Positions 23,677-38,089 of a stretch of 64,000 bases of DNA are shown in pieces (the stretch's first letter is position 1; the number at the start of each line of letters is the position of its first letter). The notes under the pieces were generated by a model that saw only the letters and a list, made by a program, of their open reading frames with translations, was not told the origin of the DNA and searched no databases. Where the stretch lies: the NCBI GenBank assembly GCA_947034885.2, contig OX344758.2:22037067-22101066 (forward strand), in the 5' to 3' direction. The translations under genes and the position numbers were made by a program. This DNA is from Thuidium tamariscinum (taxonomy: Eukaryota > Streptophyta > Bryopsida > Hypnales > Thuidiaceae).

Positions 23677-26264
23677 TCACAGAGCCACGACTTGACATGC
23701 CCCCCGAGGTAGTGGATCAGCGAACTCAATTTTGCCGGTAATGTCTTCATAAAATTGAAGTGAGGCAGAGGATTTGGAATCAGTCTTGGAATCGTTCACC
23801 TCCACAACGGCCACGGCTGCTCGGCCTGTTCCGTAGCGTGGTTGCAAACCTGTTCCAACAATGCAAAGTCTTCCACCCAGACTCACAAGCTCCGGGCCCC
23901 AGGCCAAAACAGGCGCTGAGTCTTCCAAGACACCCTTGATGGTTTCCCACGAGTCCTTCTTTCCATTATAGACTGAAATTTCATTCTTGCCTTCGAGTGA
24001 ATGAGAATCGCCCACAGCATACAGCTTGCCATTCATAGCAGCAGTTTTGGACTGCCAACCTGCATCAAACACGAAGGTTTTGTTAAATAACAGGGTTTGG
24101 TTGAGAGTGGCCTAAGCATTTTTGGTCTCAAGTTTAGGATCATCGAAGTGTAGAGTAAACTGATAGGGATCTGATCTCGTATCCTCTATTGACCCTGTTA
24201 CCAACAGCTCATTTCTTCCGATATTCTGGGTTGGCCTCCAAAGAGCAAGTTGGGCGAGAGTGCGACTTGCGTAAATGTCCATGGCCACTGATATTTGAGT
24301 GGAAATGGGGTGGTCTACTGTCCCTTCAATAGTGGTCTACAACCTCCCACTTTCAATCATTGCATAAGAAATTCATACATGTTGGTGGGAATAAAATCAC
24401 TTGCCTAAATTGAGGTGAAAATGCCTAAAGTGACGCAAATAGTGTTTACTAACTTACTGAATACATGTGAACTCAGCATTGGAAAGATTCAGACAAAACG
24501 CGAATTAAGGGGTGCCATTTACCTGTATTAAGGCCATGTGCCATGTACACCCATTCATCTTGCTTTGGGTCGTAAACCAGTCCAACCAGATTCTCACTCG
24601 AAGAATTCACGACGTAGAACTTGTTGTCGAGAACGGCAGAATCGTAAAGCTCCATGGAGATTTTCATTGAGGAAATTATGCGCCATTCATTCCTTACCGG
24701 GTTGTAAGCCTCGGCAGTGGGCCCTGCATCCTGGTCACGTTCTGTAAACCCTCCAACGACATACAGCTGGTTGTTGATAACACCTGCTCATGAAGATCAC
24801 GGAATATGTAATCACAACATAGTGTAGCACATAACAGGACGCCCCCATGGCCCACCCCACCCCACCCTTATAGTACTTTCAGATGAGATTATCAACAATA
24901 AAAAGAGAGCTCATATGTTTTTAAAATGTTCATTACAGACACATAAACTGCACTGATTTGTCCTATTAGTGAGGGTGCAAAGCTAGTGTTACTACAAAAT
25001 TTCATTATTGTGGAAATTGGTACAATGCAGTAGTATTTCAGCTTACACTAATTTTAAATGTTTTACAAAATGTGCGACAACGGTAAATTAGTGTCACACG
25101 GACTAATAGGGAAAATCAGTGTTCTTAGACAAGTGGACATTAAATCAAAAGGCCGGAGTGTTGTTCTCGACCTGCCATGCACTTGGCCCTCGGAATGTTC
25201 AGAGGGGCTGCAGATTTCCAGCAGTTGAGTTGCATGTCAAAGTATGAAACACAGCTGCATGCATTGCCATTGTCCAGCTGCCCCCCTACCACAAAGAGTT
25301 TGCCATCCACCACTGCAGATGCAGAGTTGCCAGCGGTGCGCTGTTCATTCGGCAAAGGTGGGAGTGCAAACCATCGATTGGATTGTGGGTCATACCCATG
25401 CCACACATTGGCTCTTTCCATGTCCTAATAGCAACATGAGAGGGCAGTTGTAGTAGTGTTGAGACATCACTCCATCCCACCACTCTCTACCTCTAAGCCC
25501 CCACAGCATCACATATTGAATAACTGACTCTTCCACCATGGCACAGCATTGCCCTCAATTTTCACATTTGGACATCTTCACAATATAATATGTGAATTAA
25601 GATGACAGTTTCTTAAATGATCCAACTACGTCAAATACACCATATAATGTGGACCACGGTAACCACAATATTACATATTCTTCAAATTTAGTGTGGCATT
25701 TTTACAACCTTGGATCCGCAAAGTAGTTTACAAACTCTTTAGACACTCTAATTGTTTTTACTTCAACAGTATATGGTGCGTTCGGCGGAGAGCTCGCAAG
25801 TGCTCAAAGAGACTTTTATTACCGTAAAATATAAATTAAAATTCTGAGAAACGAGCAAAAGAAATAAAGTTAATCATGCTGTGACATCGCACACCTTGAT
25901 CCTATCATCGCAGTCTTGGATCATATGAAATCGAAGAAATGGAAAAGAGTGCGAAGTGAAGCAGAAAGCTGGACCTGGTGCTCTCAGCTGGCAGGGAAAC
26001 ACAAGTAACAAGAGGTACCTGAGTCCATAAAAAGAGCCATTCTTCAGTGAGCAAAAGCTCCCGCCGGATGTCATACAAAACACGTCCTTGCAAGAGGCGT
26101 CGCCAGCTGCGACAAACGGCACTCAGAATCGCATGTTGAGCACGCGGTACTCGTGCCAAGCAAATCAGAGCCAGCTCGTCTGGAAGTGCCGGTATGAGAC
26201 CGACCCGGCATGGTTCTTCCGGCTTGGCTCCTCGACGTCTTCTGGAGCCATTCTCAGATGTCAT
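23677..26264 (-). CDS. F-box/kelch-repeat protein, 4 exons, 380 aa (At1g16250-like)
   Basis: Exons on the minus strand: 26264-26019, 25424-25172, 24783-24523, 24059-23677 (1143 nt; phases 0, 1, 1 close). The N-terminus is basic and is followed by an F-box at about residues 23-64 (LIPALPDELALICLARVP, then VCRSWRRLL), which would bind SKP1. Kelch blades follow, with the typical VVDGKLFVVGG, NNQLYVVGG and NGKLYAVG strands and Tyr/Trp pairs (WHGYDPQSNRW, VYDPKQDEW), forming the substrate-binding propeller of an SCF ubiquitin ligase. Length and order fit the plant family that includes At1g16250. An in-frame ATG at 26318 would add 18 residues; I chose 26264 from homology of the F-box spacing. The target protein is unknown. 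Intron 3 carries a dispersed repeat. Confidence 0.9.
24190..24450 (+). repeat. Copy 2 of the intron-loving dispersed repeat, in F-box/kelch intron 3
   Basis: Begins GTTACCAACAGCTCAT and continues through GGTTGGCCTCC, GCAAGTTGGGC, AAATGGGGTGGTCTACTGT and CCTCCCACTTTCAA to GATTGCATAAGAAA-like sequence. It aligns with 30500-30840. It lies antisense to the host gene and wholly inside the 463-bp intron. Confidence 0.75.
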
Positions 26265-27359
26265 TGTGGACCGTGACTGCAAAATTTCCACACTGCGAAT
26301 TAACCCTAAAAAGGCCAAGGATTCATGGTAATAAGAGGACCAATTCGGTTGACCATATTGTGAAAGTTATAATTCTAGATCACCAGAATCAGTGAAAAGT
26401 ATTGCATTATAAATTGGATTAAAAAGAGTCTCAAATGACCCAATCAAACCTGCTTAAAAAAAGTCAGCCTAATATGAGCTTCACGAGTCTTTAGGGGTTA
26501 AGGAGCAGCCCTCTTTCCTCTCTCCCGTAATCATGGAAATTATTTCCTCAAAGAATCGATCTGGAGAAAAAGCAATGTCCTAGCGCATTATTCAGGGTCC
26601 AGTGACCGCACCTGGACTTTCGTCCCCTTCTGTCTGGACGACATTCAGCTCCTCTTATATGGTGAACTTTCTTTCTTGCGGAACGCCTCATGCAGATGGA
26701 TCTCAGACGAAAATCACGAAAGTCTTCTAGCCTTCGTCATAGGTCATGCAATGTAATGCCAGTCAATGCCCCGCTTGAGCCTACAACCACATCATGCCAC
26801 AAATCCTCATTCACAACAGTATCTACAAGCTCCTACACATTGACGCGCAACTATTACAAAACACACCCTCCTAAACATACAGTGACAGCCTCCAATCAGA
26901 GCAAGCAAAATCGAAATTAATAAAACAGTCGGCTAATTATGCTCCTAAAGCTAAGAAAACATGGTAGGGCACTCTACCTTAACCCTAGCAGCCGGAACCC
27001 TAGAACACGACTCCCATCCCCTCGCATTCCATCATTCTGCGCATCCAACGAACACGGAACTCAATTGCAATTCAGAAAACCCTATCTCCTACATAGCATC
27101 TCCAACACCACAGCAAAGCTTGCAATTAACGTTTCTTAGTTCTCTTAAGTGCATATGTGACATAACATACCCCAATTGGCGACAACGACTTCAATGCAAG
27201 AAAGTGCTCCACACGCAACCATCGCCTGTCGCGCTTGTTCCCGTCTTGGCCTGCTTAACAAGACGATTCTCCTCGCACTCTTGTCTACCACAATTGAATG
27301 GAAACACGCAGTTGGAGATGCAATTGCGGACACGATTGCTGCACAGCGCTATAACTTAC
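26265..27359. other. Upstream region of the F-box gene; no convincing gene
   Basis: Mixed composition. Telobox-like AACCCTA motifs occur at about 26301 and 26980-27000, typical of plant promoters of growth-related genes. At 26498-26501 a TTTAGGGG-TTAA end resembles one terminus of the TTAA-flanked repeat family. Several open frames of 60-190 codons overlap on the plus strand at 26690-27527, but none shows recognisable motifs. Confidence 0.4.
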
Positions 27360-27559
27360 CTCGCTTGGATCGCAAGGAGTGTTGCGAGAATCCTCGTCAG
27401 AGAGCCAGCCAGGGCCCCCTGTTACCCGCACGGAGGGGTCCTTATTACCGGCGGTAGGTGGCGACGTCCTCTGGTAGGATTGTTCGTCCGATGGTCTGCG
27501 ACACCGACTGGAGGTCTCTCGCTTTGAGTCGGGAAGAGCGCATTCGTCGCCTCTTGTAA
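27360..27559 (-). CDS. Possible internal exon of an unrecognised gene
   Basis: Reading minus from 27559, after an acceptor-like CCAG, 66 codons are open and end at a consensus donor (GAG|GTAAGT at 27360). The composition is GC-rich and the inferred peptide is hydrophilic (segments GNKDPSVRV and GWLSDEDSRNTPCDPSE). No start, stop or partner exon was identified on either side, so it may be a fragment. Other frames are also open here, which lowers confidence. Confidence 0.25.
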
Positions 27560-28339
27560 CTGGTTTTCCTTTTCTTTATCTTTGGAGCATTATGGTACCA
27601 CACTAATGACATGAATAGTAAAGATATTCAGTGTGCTCTTGGTAAAAATATTCATCCAAGGTAAAAACCTACAGCATTTCTAAATCAATTAGTGTGGATT
27701 ACACAAAAGTTGGTGTATCAGAACTTTAGATATCACTTCTTTCTTTTCATTTACTACTCATTGTTTCTATGTAAAGTTTTGTTTTTTCACTTTTTGTAGT
27801 CAATGCAATTTGAATTTTAGTTTTGCAAGGTGATCATTTAAATCTAGACTCCTTTGTTTTGGTATATGTAACCCATGCTTAATCATTTTGTTTCATGGAA
27901 AAACTAGAATTCTTTTCACTCTTAGAGGTACACCAACAAAAAAATGTTTATATAACGTCAATTCACTACTGTCTTCATCTTATAGCTTGATAGTAAGAAA
28001 CTAATTTTTTTGTCATTTGGGAAGGTGTGTGTGCAAACAAGGTGAAAATGTAAGAACAAGATCAATCCAATGAAATCTTACTGCAGCTTGATCTATGCAA
28101 TAACCACTTGAATATATACAACATCAATAAAAACAACTAATAAGCTCTTTGAGTCCCAAAGTTAGTTTTACATGTACTCCAAGGCTATATAAAACATTGA
28201 TTGATTACCTTATAAATAAAAAAATGTCTAAATAAAACAACACTAAACAATGAAGAAGATTATTTAGATTCTCCAACATTTTTTGGATGCCTATATTATG
28301 ACATTTTTTTAGAGAGAAGAATTTCTTTATCATTGAGAT

Positions 28340-28700
28340 TAGCATGAATGAAGAACTTGTTGGGATTTTGTGGATTAAGATAGGTGGCTCTAAAAGCAAC
28401 CTAGCTCTAAAATTAACCTCTAATACAAAGGTACATTTTGGTCTCTTCTTAGTACAAATGTTGTACATTTGAGCAAGAGCTTGCTTTAAGAAATCATTGC
28501 ATTTCAACTTCAAAAATTTGTAACTAATCCCACAAAAGTCCAAACAATATGAAACGACTTGGGTTGGATGCAAATTCCATTTATCTTCCTATGAAAATTT
28601 ACTGAAATTTATTTCAAGGAGTTTAGCTTCTCCCAAATTGCAATCAGCTCTTAAAAGGTTACTTTACAAGCACACTACCTTATGCTACACCAATGTGAAT
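28340..28700 (-). repeat. Dispersed repeat, family R3, copy 3
   Basis: The segment around TATGAAACGACTTGGGTTGG (about 28547) with flanking AAAATTTGTAACTAAT and AAAATTTACTGAAAT aligns with 50040-50320 in the same orientation and, inverted, with 7630-7890 and 22690-22990. Neither clear termini nor a coding frame are visible. Confidence 0.6.
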
Positions 28701-28926
28701 AGAGAGTGCTACATTGGGTGCCTCTTGCATTTATTGTTGTAGAGTACTCTGTACATTTGATGTCCGTAAATGTAGGATACAAAGTACAATAGTTTTTTCA
28801 GATTTTATTGATACTTCCTTTACACTCATCTCTTTAACTTATGCTTCTTCATATTCCGTGCACAGGAATTCACGTAAAGAAATTGTGGAGATGATGACGT
28901 TAGTCTAAAAATGGTGCAAACTGAAA

Positions 28927-29292
28927 TCATGGGCAGAGACGCTGTCGATAATGTCCACGCAAATTGAGGGCTGGCTGAGGCTCCTTGGAACTGGCCTCCA
29001 GAGGCGGAGGTTGCTTGTTCATCCTACCATTACAAATGATTTCTTTATTCTTGCAAATTTGGTAGAAAGTGGAAAATAGTAGAATAAACTTGGCGTGAAG
29101 CAAATGTTTAACCAAAACTACACAAATCCGAGTAAACTTAGGTAGAAATCCAAGGTGAAGATCCACACACATCACGGCATAATAACTATTGAGTGAGAAA
29201 GAGGAACAATAATACATGCTTACAAAGCAATTAAAGAAAACTGTTTGACTTTCCATTGTCTGCACCACGAAGTTAATTGCGGGTGTGATCAC
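28927..29292 (-). CDS. Open frame or terminal exon, unrecognised
   Basis: A 121-codon frame whose last ~31 codons (about 29022-28927) are GC-rich and follow an acceptor-like TAG; they give a hydrophilic tail (MNKQPPPLEASSKEPQ, then LRGHYRQRLCP) that looks more like real coding sequence than the hydrophobic, AT-rich first part. No domain is recognised. It may be the end of a lost or unlinked minus-strand gene. Confidence 0.2.
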   Translation of the reverse strand: MITPAINFVVQTMESQTVFFNCFVSMYYCSSFSLNSYYAVMCVDLHLGFLPKFTRICVVLVKHLLHAKFILLFSTFYQICKNKEIICNGRMNKQPPPLEASSKEPQPALNLRGHYRQRLCP

Positions 29293-30036
29293 GAGCTTGT
29301 AAATCTTTCATGAGTTCGAGAGAAGGCAGAGAGAGAAATCGTAAGCAAGTGGAGAATCTTCCAAACGCCCTTTCTTGACAAAGAGAAGAAAATGCAATTA
29401 AAAAAGGTGAAAAGTGGTACCCTGCAAAGTTGGTACCTACAGGAAAGGATCACTACCGAATGCTTGCTGCCTTCTCTTCCACCACCGCAGATACTTGCGC
29501 ATCACCAGTACAGCAGCTGTGATCATAAACCCTCTCATTTTTAGCAAATACAAACGTCTCACTTCGAGAGAATTAAAAATTTTAAGCGAGTTCTAAGCAA
29601 ATTGAGAACCATCCAGATGACTTTATTGACGCAGTAAGCTGCAAAATGGTCACCGGCAAAGTCGGGCAAAGGTACACAAAAATCGTTACCGGTACTCTTA
29701 TCAGTAATAACTTCCTAAATTAAGGAATTTGAGAACCTGAAGCAAGCCAGAAGCAAATCGAGAGCCTTCGCAGAGGGTGACTTTATTGATGCAGAGAGCT
29801 GCAAATGGTCACCGGCAAAGTCGGGCGAAGTCGGGCGAAGGTACACAAAAACCGCTACCGGTAATATCAGTAATAACTTTCTAATTTGAAGAATTTGAGA
29901 ACCTGAAGCAAGCCATAAGCAAATCGAGAGCCTTTGCAGAAGATGACTTATTATTGACACAGAGATCTGCGAACAGAGTGAAAAACGGTCACCTGCAAAC
30001 TGGTACCTGTACAAAACACTCACTACTCTCGCAGCC

Positions 30037-32817
<2,781 letters not shown>

Positions 32818-35721
32818 ATGGCCTTGCAAATTGCGTCTGCAACCAAGCTTTCTAGTCTCTGTAGAACGCTCCTTCCATGTATTCACCATGGACAGGACTT
32901 CTTCTCAGGGAGAGAATGTGACGTTTTAGGGTCTTCTTCAAGAAATGATTATGGAACAGAGGTTTCAAGGACTTGGCGGCCTGTGATGGTGAGGGCAACC
33001 AGTTCGCAAAGGTAACCCAACATCCTCTCCTCTTGATAGAGTGCAATTTGCAGGATCAAAGCCATTCAGTCGTCAAGATAATGCAGTTTTCAGCATTCTG
33101 GGAGTTTCATTTGGTGCAGCGTAGTTTTTCATCTTTTGATTTTCGCTAGTGAATCTGAAGGGTCTCTGAAATCATGAAAGCCCTTGAAGGTGTTATCAAG
33201 CTAACTTAGGAGCAGCTAGATTGTGATCTTCTCAACCTGAGACGACTAATTTCAGTTTGATGTATGTAGACAAGACATCCTTGGTTTTTGAATGTTCATA
33301 AATTGAGCAATGTCTGCATTGTTACGCGAAGATAGGTGGACGCTGGATGACGTTGAGAGAATCTCGAAGGGTAAAGCCAGTAAAGCTAAGACGGGCAGTA
33401 GGAAAGTTCCCCATCGACTTCAAGCTGGCGAGAGGACGGTAAGAAGGCATACTTGTGGAATTGTTGTGTCCATTTCTCTCTTTGAAATATTTGCTCAAAC
33501 TGAGCTACAAAATGCAAGTTCAGAAGTGCACCACACAATGCACATGATTCGTGATTGCACAAATGGTGCATCATAGTAGAAAAATGCCGAATCCACTGAA
33601 TAGAATGAAGGAGAGACAATTTGAAACGCTTTCATTGGAACATATTAGGGTTGAACCAATAACATTGCGTCTCACTTGAGAACTGACCCTCTTATCCTCT
33701 TTCTAAGGTATGCCCACCTATAATTGAAACTAATTACAAATGAGCATACCAAACTATGATTAGACACACAATATTTTTATTAGATCTTATTGGGAATTGA
33801 AGAGGATTCCAATGCACTTTAGCATGTATTATGTGGACACCATATGAATAAGCTATGAATTTTCAAAATATTGTCTCTAGGTGTACCAAAAATCTAAACT
33901 CTCATAAACTTTCTTGTGTAATCAATATTTAAGAAAAATTGATGCTTTTTGATCCAAATGTAGGTGTTGCATTTGATGCAATGTTGATTACTGGTATACA
34001 TACCTTAATACAAATTTGCACTTTTGGGGTGCCTTGCCCATTTCCTGAGCACTCTTCATTTCATGTTTATCATATCCTTCGCCAAAACAGTCATCTTCTT
34101 GCCATGGTGCCGAGTACTACAATCATTTTTATCTAATCTTTATAGATGCAAGCTGGTTTGCGCTTCTGGTCATTCATGGCTTTCTTTAGCTTTCTATTGA
34201 ATTGTGGAACGCTTACTGGTGGATTCAATCTGTGCAGGCATATGATCTTGCTAAGAAGAAAGGCTATTTGGTCCAGCGTGCAGTGTCTCGAAAATACCCA
34301 TTGGTGAACACGTACCGGAATTTTTGTGACGCATCCTGCCGGTTATGTATTTTCATTCAGCAGGTAATTGAAATCTCTAAATTAGCATCGCAATTACTTA
34401 TGTGAGGTTGAACAGGATTGATGTGTTCAATAGATTATCATGTGGCTCCAATATTGCACCAGGCTTCTGGATTTTTTCCCTAATACCTTTCAAGCATAAT
34501 TATGCACAAAGAACTGAGGTTGTCCTCCCTCTGCTGGAGACCTCTTTTATTATCTGTTTATGCCTAGATTTCCTTAGCAATCACGAAGATTTATAAATTG
34601 GGACGGCAAAATTGATATGTTGTGCGGTTGTAGGTCAAGGGTATCTCAAGTGTGGATCCCTGCAAGATTTAAGAGGGCCTTATCTTACTCTAAGATATAT
34701 ACCAGTTTTTCGATGGGACTAGATTTTAGAGACCCTTAACCTGTACTGGCGCAGTGCTGATTTTAGCACTTAATTCCATGCATTTTGTTTTTTAATCGGA
34801 CCAACATTAGAAGAGAAATTTGCAAATTTGGTCCTGAATTCCAATCCCTTTTTAAGTAGTTGACAATCCTTGTCAAAATTCCATATACTTATGAATATAC
34901 GAAGTATATTTCAGGAAAGCCGTTTTTTTTCATACAGTACATTTTTCGTAATGCAAAACCGAAATTGTCTGAGCGAGAGGGATTGTGCAATAGTGAATAC
35001 AAGGAACAAACAGTATTGGGGGAAATGGTTATGAATTTTTCTTTCTTATGAGATAGAGGAACCTAATTGCAACATACCTAAATCAACACCCTTATTTCTT
35101 GCATGATGAATACATATTGATTTTAAGAATGTACACCTGCACATTTATACTTATATCAATTTTAAGGCAACTATCCACAAAAGCTTGAGCTCTTACAAAT
35201 TTTGCATACAATGCCTGAATGAAGCCTGTTTTAGTGCATTGGAAAACCCTTGCAATTGCCAACTAATATCAATAAAATTTTGGTCAATCTAATGGTAGGA
35301 AACGTTCTGCTTTAAGATGCGTTTACCTTGACCCTTTCGCAATTGTTGGCCACAGGGACCAACAGGAACTGATTCGGTCGTAATCGACCTCACGCCTCTT
35401 CGACTTAGTGGCGACGCTCTTGTCCAGATCCGAGAGCAAGTGGCGGAAGTCGTGCAATCGATGTTGCAAAGCTTTTCTGCAGAAGCACAACAACAGGCAG
35501 ACGGGTATTCCAGTGCCGAAGAATATAAAGAGGACGAGGGAAGGGACGAATTGAGCAGTAGGAGCGAGAATGAGGAAGAAGATGATGGAGCTGATGAGGA
35601 GAGTTTGAGTATCTTGCGTCTTGAAACGGGAAGGTCGGAGGCGAAAGCGGTGTGTCAAGCTGTTTGGGATTTCTGGCAGGCTCACACCAAAACTGGCAAA
35701 ATCGCGGTTGCAGAGGAATGA
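32818..35721 (+). CDS. Conserved plant protein of unknown function, probably plastid-targeted, 4 exons, 262 aa
   Basis: Exons 32818-33011, 33336-33438, 34238-34363, 35356-35721 (789 nt; phases 2, 0, 0 close). The N-terminal ~60 residues are Ser/Arg-rich and poor in acidic residues, like a transit peptide. The core runs WTLDDVERISKGKASKAKTG, SRKVPHRLQAGER, AYDLAKKKGYLVQRA and PLVNTYRNFCDASCRLCIFI, then SVVIDLTPLRLS. I recall this arrangement from an uncharacterised family of green plants, but cannot name a member with confidence. The C-terminal third (from about residue 170) is strongly acidic and Glu/Ser-rich. No catalytic motif is seen; two closely spaced Cys (DASCRLC) are notable. Exon 2's acceptor (GATAG|G) is the only one that keeps phase, but it is weak. 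Confidence 0.72.
33439..35355. other. Long introns 2 and 3 of the unknown plastid-type gene
   Basis: Introns of 799 bp and 992 bp, AT-rich, with only short chance frames. No repeat shared with other parts of the window was recognised. Confidence 0.5.
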
Positions 35722-36189
35722 AGAGTGGAATAGTCTTTTAGCAATTGAAAGAGATTTCCAGTGACAGCAAAGTCTAATGCATCATGAGGATCCTGTATGC
35801 AAAAGAATTGGATGGAGTTTCAAATTTTTAGCAGATGAAAGAGAATTTCCAATGCACCAAAAAATGCATTATACTGTAGATTCGGTGTGCAAAAGGTTTT
35901 CAAGGTTCAAATTTTTGCTAATAGATGAGTAATAAAACATATGCTTAAATTCTCTTAATCAAAGATGTACTCATCGTCAAAGGCTTGAGGGTGGCAATTT
36001 CGGGTGAATGTCAGCTTTGGGTATCCCTCTCTCACATCGCTCTCTTTTAAATGTGCATCTTTGTTGATTCAAACATAAACAACTTTGGGTGGGTGCTGAA
36101 ATCGTGTTATGCAATTCTTATGAGTGATGTTTTTTGAAAGCTAGAAGTCTGATGCTTATGAATATATTAAATTGGTACAAACTTAATCC

Positions 36190-36430
36190 TAACTCCTAAT
36201 ATTGATTCGTGTCAACACTAGCAACAACTCATCCATTTATACAGTTGGTTGGCTTTCAATTAGCAATTTGGGTGTAACCATGACTTGGCTAAATATCCAT
36301 GACCACTTCTCTTCAAATGGAACTGAGGCTGTCGCTTGTGATTTAAAACCTTCCACTTTGAAATTGCATAACAAGTGGTGCCTGATAGAGATTTTGACCG
36401 AAGATAGATCTGATGATGATGCAGGCTCGT
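36190..36430 (+). repeat. Copy 4 of the intron-loving dispersed repeat, intergenic
   Basis: AGCAACAACTCATCCATTTA, GTTGGTTGGCTTTCAATTAG, CTTCAAATGG and AACCTTCCACTTTGAAATTG align in order with 30500-30700. The plus-strand open frame across it is a by-product of the repeat. It lies outside the mapped genes. Confidence 0.7.
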
Positions 36431-36504
36431 AAGACTTAATTACTCGACATCAACAGCCTTGCTTTCTCAACAGTCTTATTCCTTTCTTCCAAACAGTCCT
36501 CCAC

Positions 36505-36798
36505 CTAAAAACTCCCGGCCCACTCCGTCCGAACCAAAAGTTCAAAGACCAAGTCTCTCATGTCGCCCCCTGAAATACGGCTGAATGATTGAGCTACAGT
36601 GACGGAGTAATCTCCGTCTCCGGTTTGCGTGCACACCACAGTCCCACATTCAGCGAATTCAACACCGACTCCAATACTCTCTTGAATCCAACATTCTGGG
36701 AGACCTCCGTCGTCATCGATCAGAGGAATTAAGTGCAGTTCAATTACTGCAAAGAAATTTCTGGACTCACTGGACCATTGATGACGATCTGCAGCCAC
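36505..36798 (-). CDS. Possible gene fragment or exon, unrecognised
   Basis: The minus-strand frame of 97 codons is GC-richer than its surroundings and has coding-like composition, with an upstream AG that could be an acceptor (CTGCAG at about 36790). The inferred peptide has alternating hydrophobic strands (NFFAVIELHLIPLIDDDGG, GVGVEFAECGTVVCTQTG) and ends MRDLVFELLVRTEWAGSF then stop. No family is recognised. Upstream sequence to 37.1 kb is AT-rich and offers no clear partner exon, so this may be a decayed gene end. Confidence 0.35.
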   Translation of the reverse strand: MAADRHQWSSESRNFFAVIELHLIPLIDDDGGLPECWIQESIGVGVEFAECGTVVCTQTGDGDYSVTVAQSFSRISGGDMRDLVFELLVRTEWAGSF

Positions 36799-36799
36799 G

Positions 36800-37559
36800 T
36801 CGTGAGAGTTTCAAGGAAATGAGGTCTCATTATCAGAAACTTGCATTCAAGAGGAGCTCTTGCAAATAAGTTTTGAGAGTTTGTTGAGTAGTTTCGTTGC
36901 CTGATGAGCCAACATTGGGAGTGTTATTAATATCCTGAATGCGTAATTATGTGCCTCTAGTGAGGCAGTGAGAGGTATCCACCCAAAAGACAGTGAGGCA
37001 GATTTTTTTATTTTATTACCCACCCAGACCCCAAAATGGTTACACGAGCATATTTGTATTTTAGATGAGCAGTTTCTCCACCAATCAATGTGGGATATAT
37101 CCAACATTAACTATGTATTTCATATTCAATATTAAATCAACAACATTAAAGGGGGGTTCAATTTATTTTTTATTTCAAATCAATGGCCTAGAAATATGTG
37201 GTGGTTGTGTACGTGTGTATGGGGTGGTGTGCATATGTGTGTGGGTGGTATGTGTGTGTGGGGGGGTTGGGGGTTGGGAGGGGTTAGTGTTATCTTTTCA
37301 ATGGATAGTTATATAGATGAACTTGATTTACAATAAATAACATGAAGGGTGGAATACCTAGTGTCCAATAAACAGAAACAAGTAACAAGAGGCTTGTACA
37401 AAACAATATATGTGCTAGTATGGTAGATGAGTGTTTTAGATACCCTGCTAAATGTGGGTACGTTGCATACAATTAACGTGGGTACTCCTAAAACCACTAC
37501 TTTTTGCTACTATGACTAGGGGCTATTATTAGACTTTTTAAATTTTTTTAAATTTTTTA
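36800..37559. other. AT-rich spacer with a GT-rich run
   Basis: 37195-37285 is a (G/T)-rich low-complexity run (GTGTGTGGGTGG, GGGGGGGTTGGGGGTTGGG). No gene recognised. Confidence 0.5.
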
Positions 37560-37740
37560 TTGGCAAGTGAAAGGAGGTTCTAACAAACCATAGAACACAA
37601 TAAATGTTTGGATATTATATGCAAAAGTTATGAAGGAAATTTTTTTGGTACTAAAATAGTTTTTTCTACATAAGTAATTGATTTAGGAGATGTATACAAG
37701 GAAAGATGGTGGTTTAGGGTAAGTAGTACATTTGGAGATG
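37560..37740. repeat. Solitary divergent copy of the 171-bp repeat
   Basis: GGCAAGTGAAAGGAGGTTCT, TTGGATATTATATGCAAAAG, TTTTTTCTACATAAGTA, TTAGGAGATGTATACAAGGA and GATGGTGG follow the order of a unit of the array at 11045-11735, about 26 kb away. Confidence 0.65.
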
Positions 37741-38089
37741 CATACCTCAACTTTTCTATACAGGCATCAATTGTTTTTCATTTGTGAGTATAAATGGCTT
37801 TTGTCAGTAAATCCATTGTAACTGGAGGAAACTAAATCTACTGTATAGAATACCTCACACATTAGAAATGCAAACAAGGAACTATTTTCAATCGCCCAAG
37901 GATTATTGAAGTTTATCTATGTTTATCTTGAATTCAAAGAAATTGTCTTTAGTAGGTGCGTATTTGATGGATGCAAGTAGGTGTAGAGGATGTGAGCCCT
38001 CAAATTCCAAGGCCTACTCAACCATGGAAAATACAAGCACTTTTTACATTACACATTTGCAATTGTTTTTTTATGAGTTTGAGCATATC

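Noticed and set aside
26961-27527. 188-codon plus-strand frame
   Set aside because: No domain and overlapping frames on both strands; composition does not favour this one. Kept only as uncertain territory.
35323-35685. 120-codon minus-strand frame with hydrophobic stretches
   Set aside because: Antisense to exon 4 of the plus-strand conserved gene, whose acidic, purine-rich codons leave the reverse frame open.
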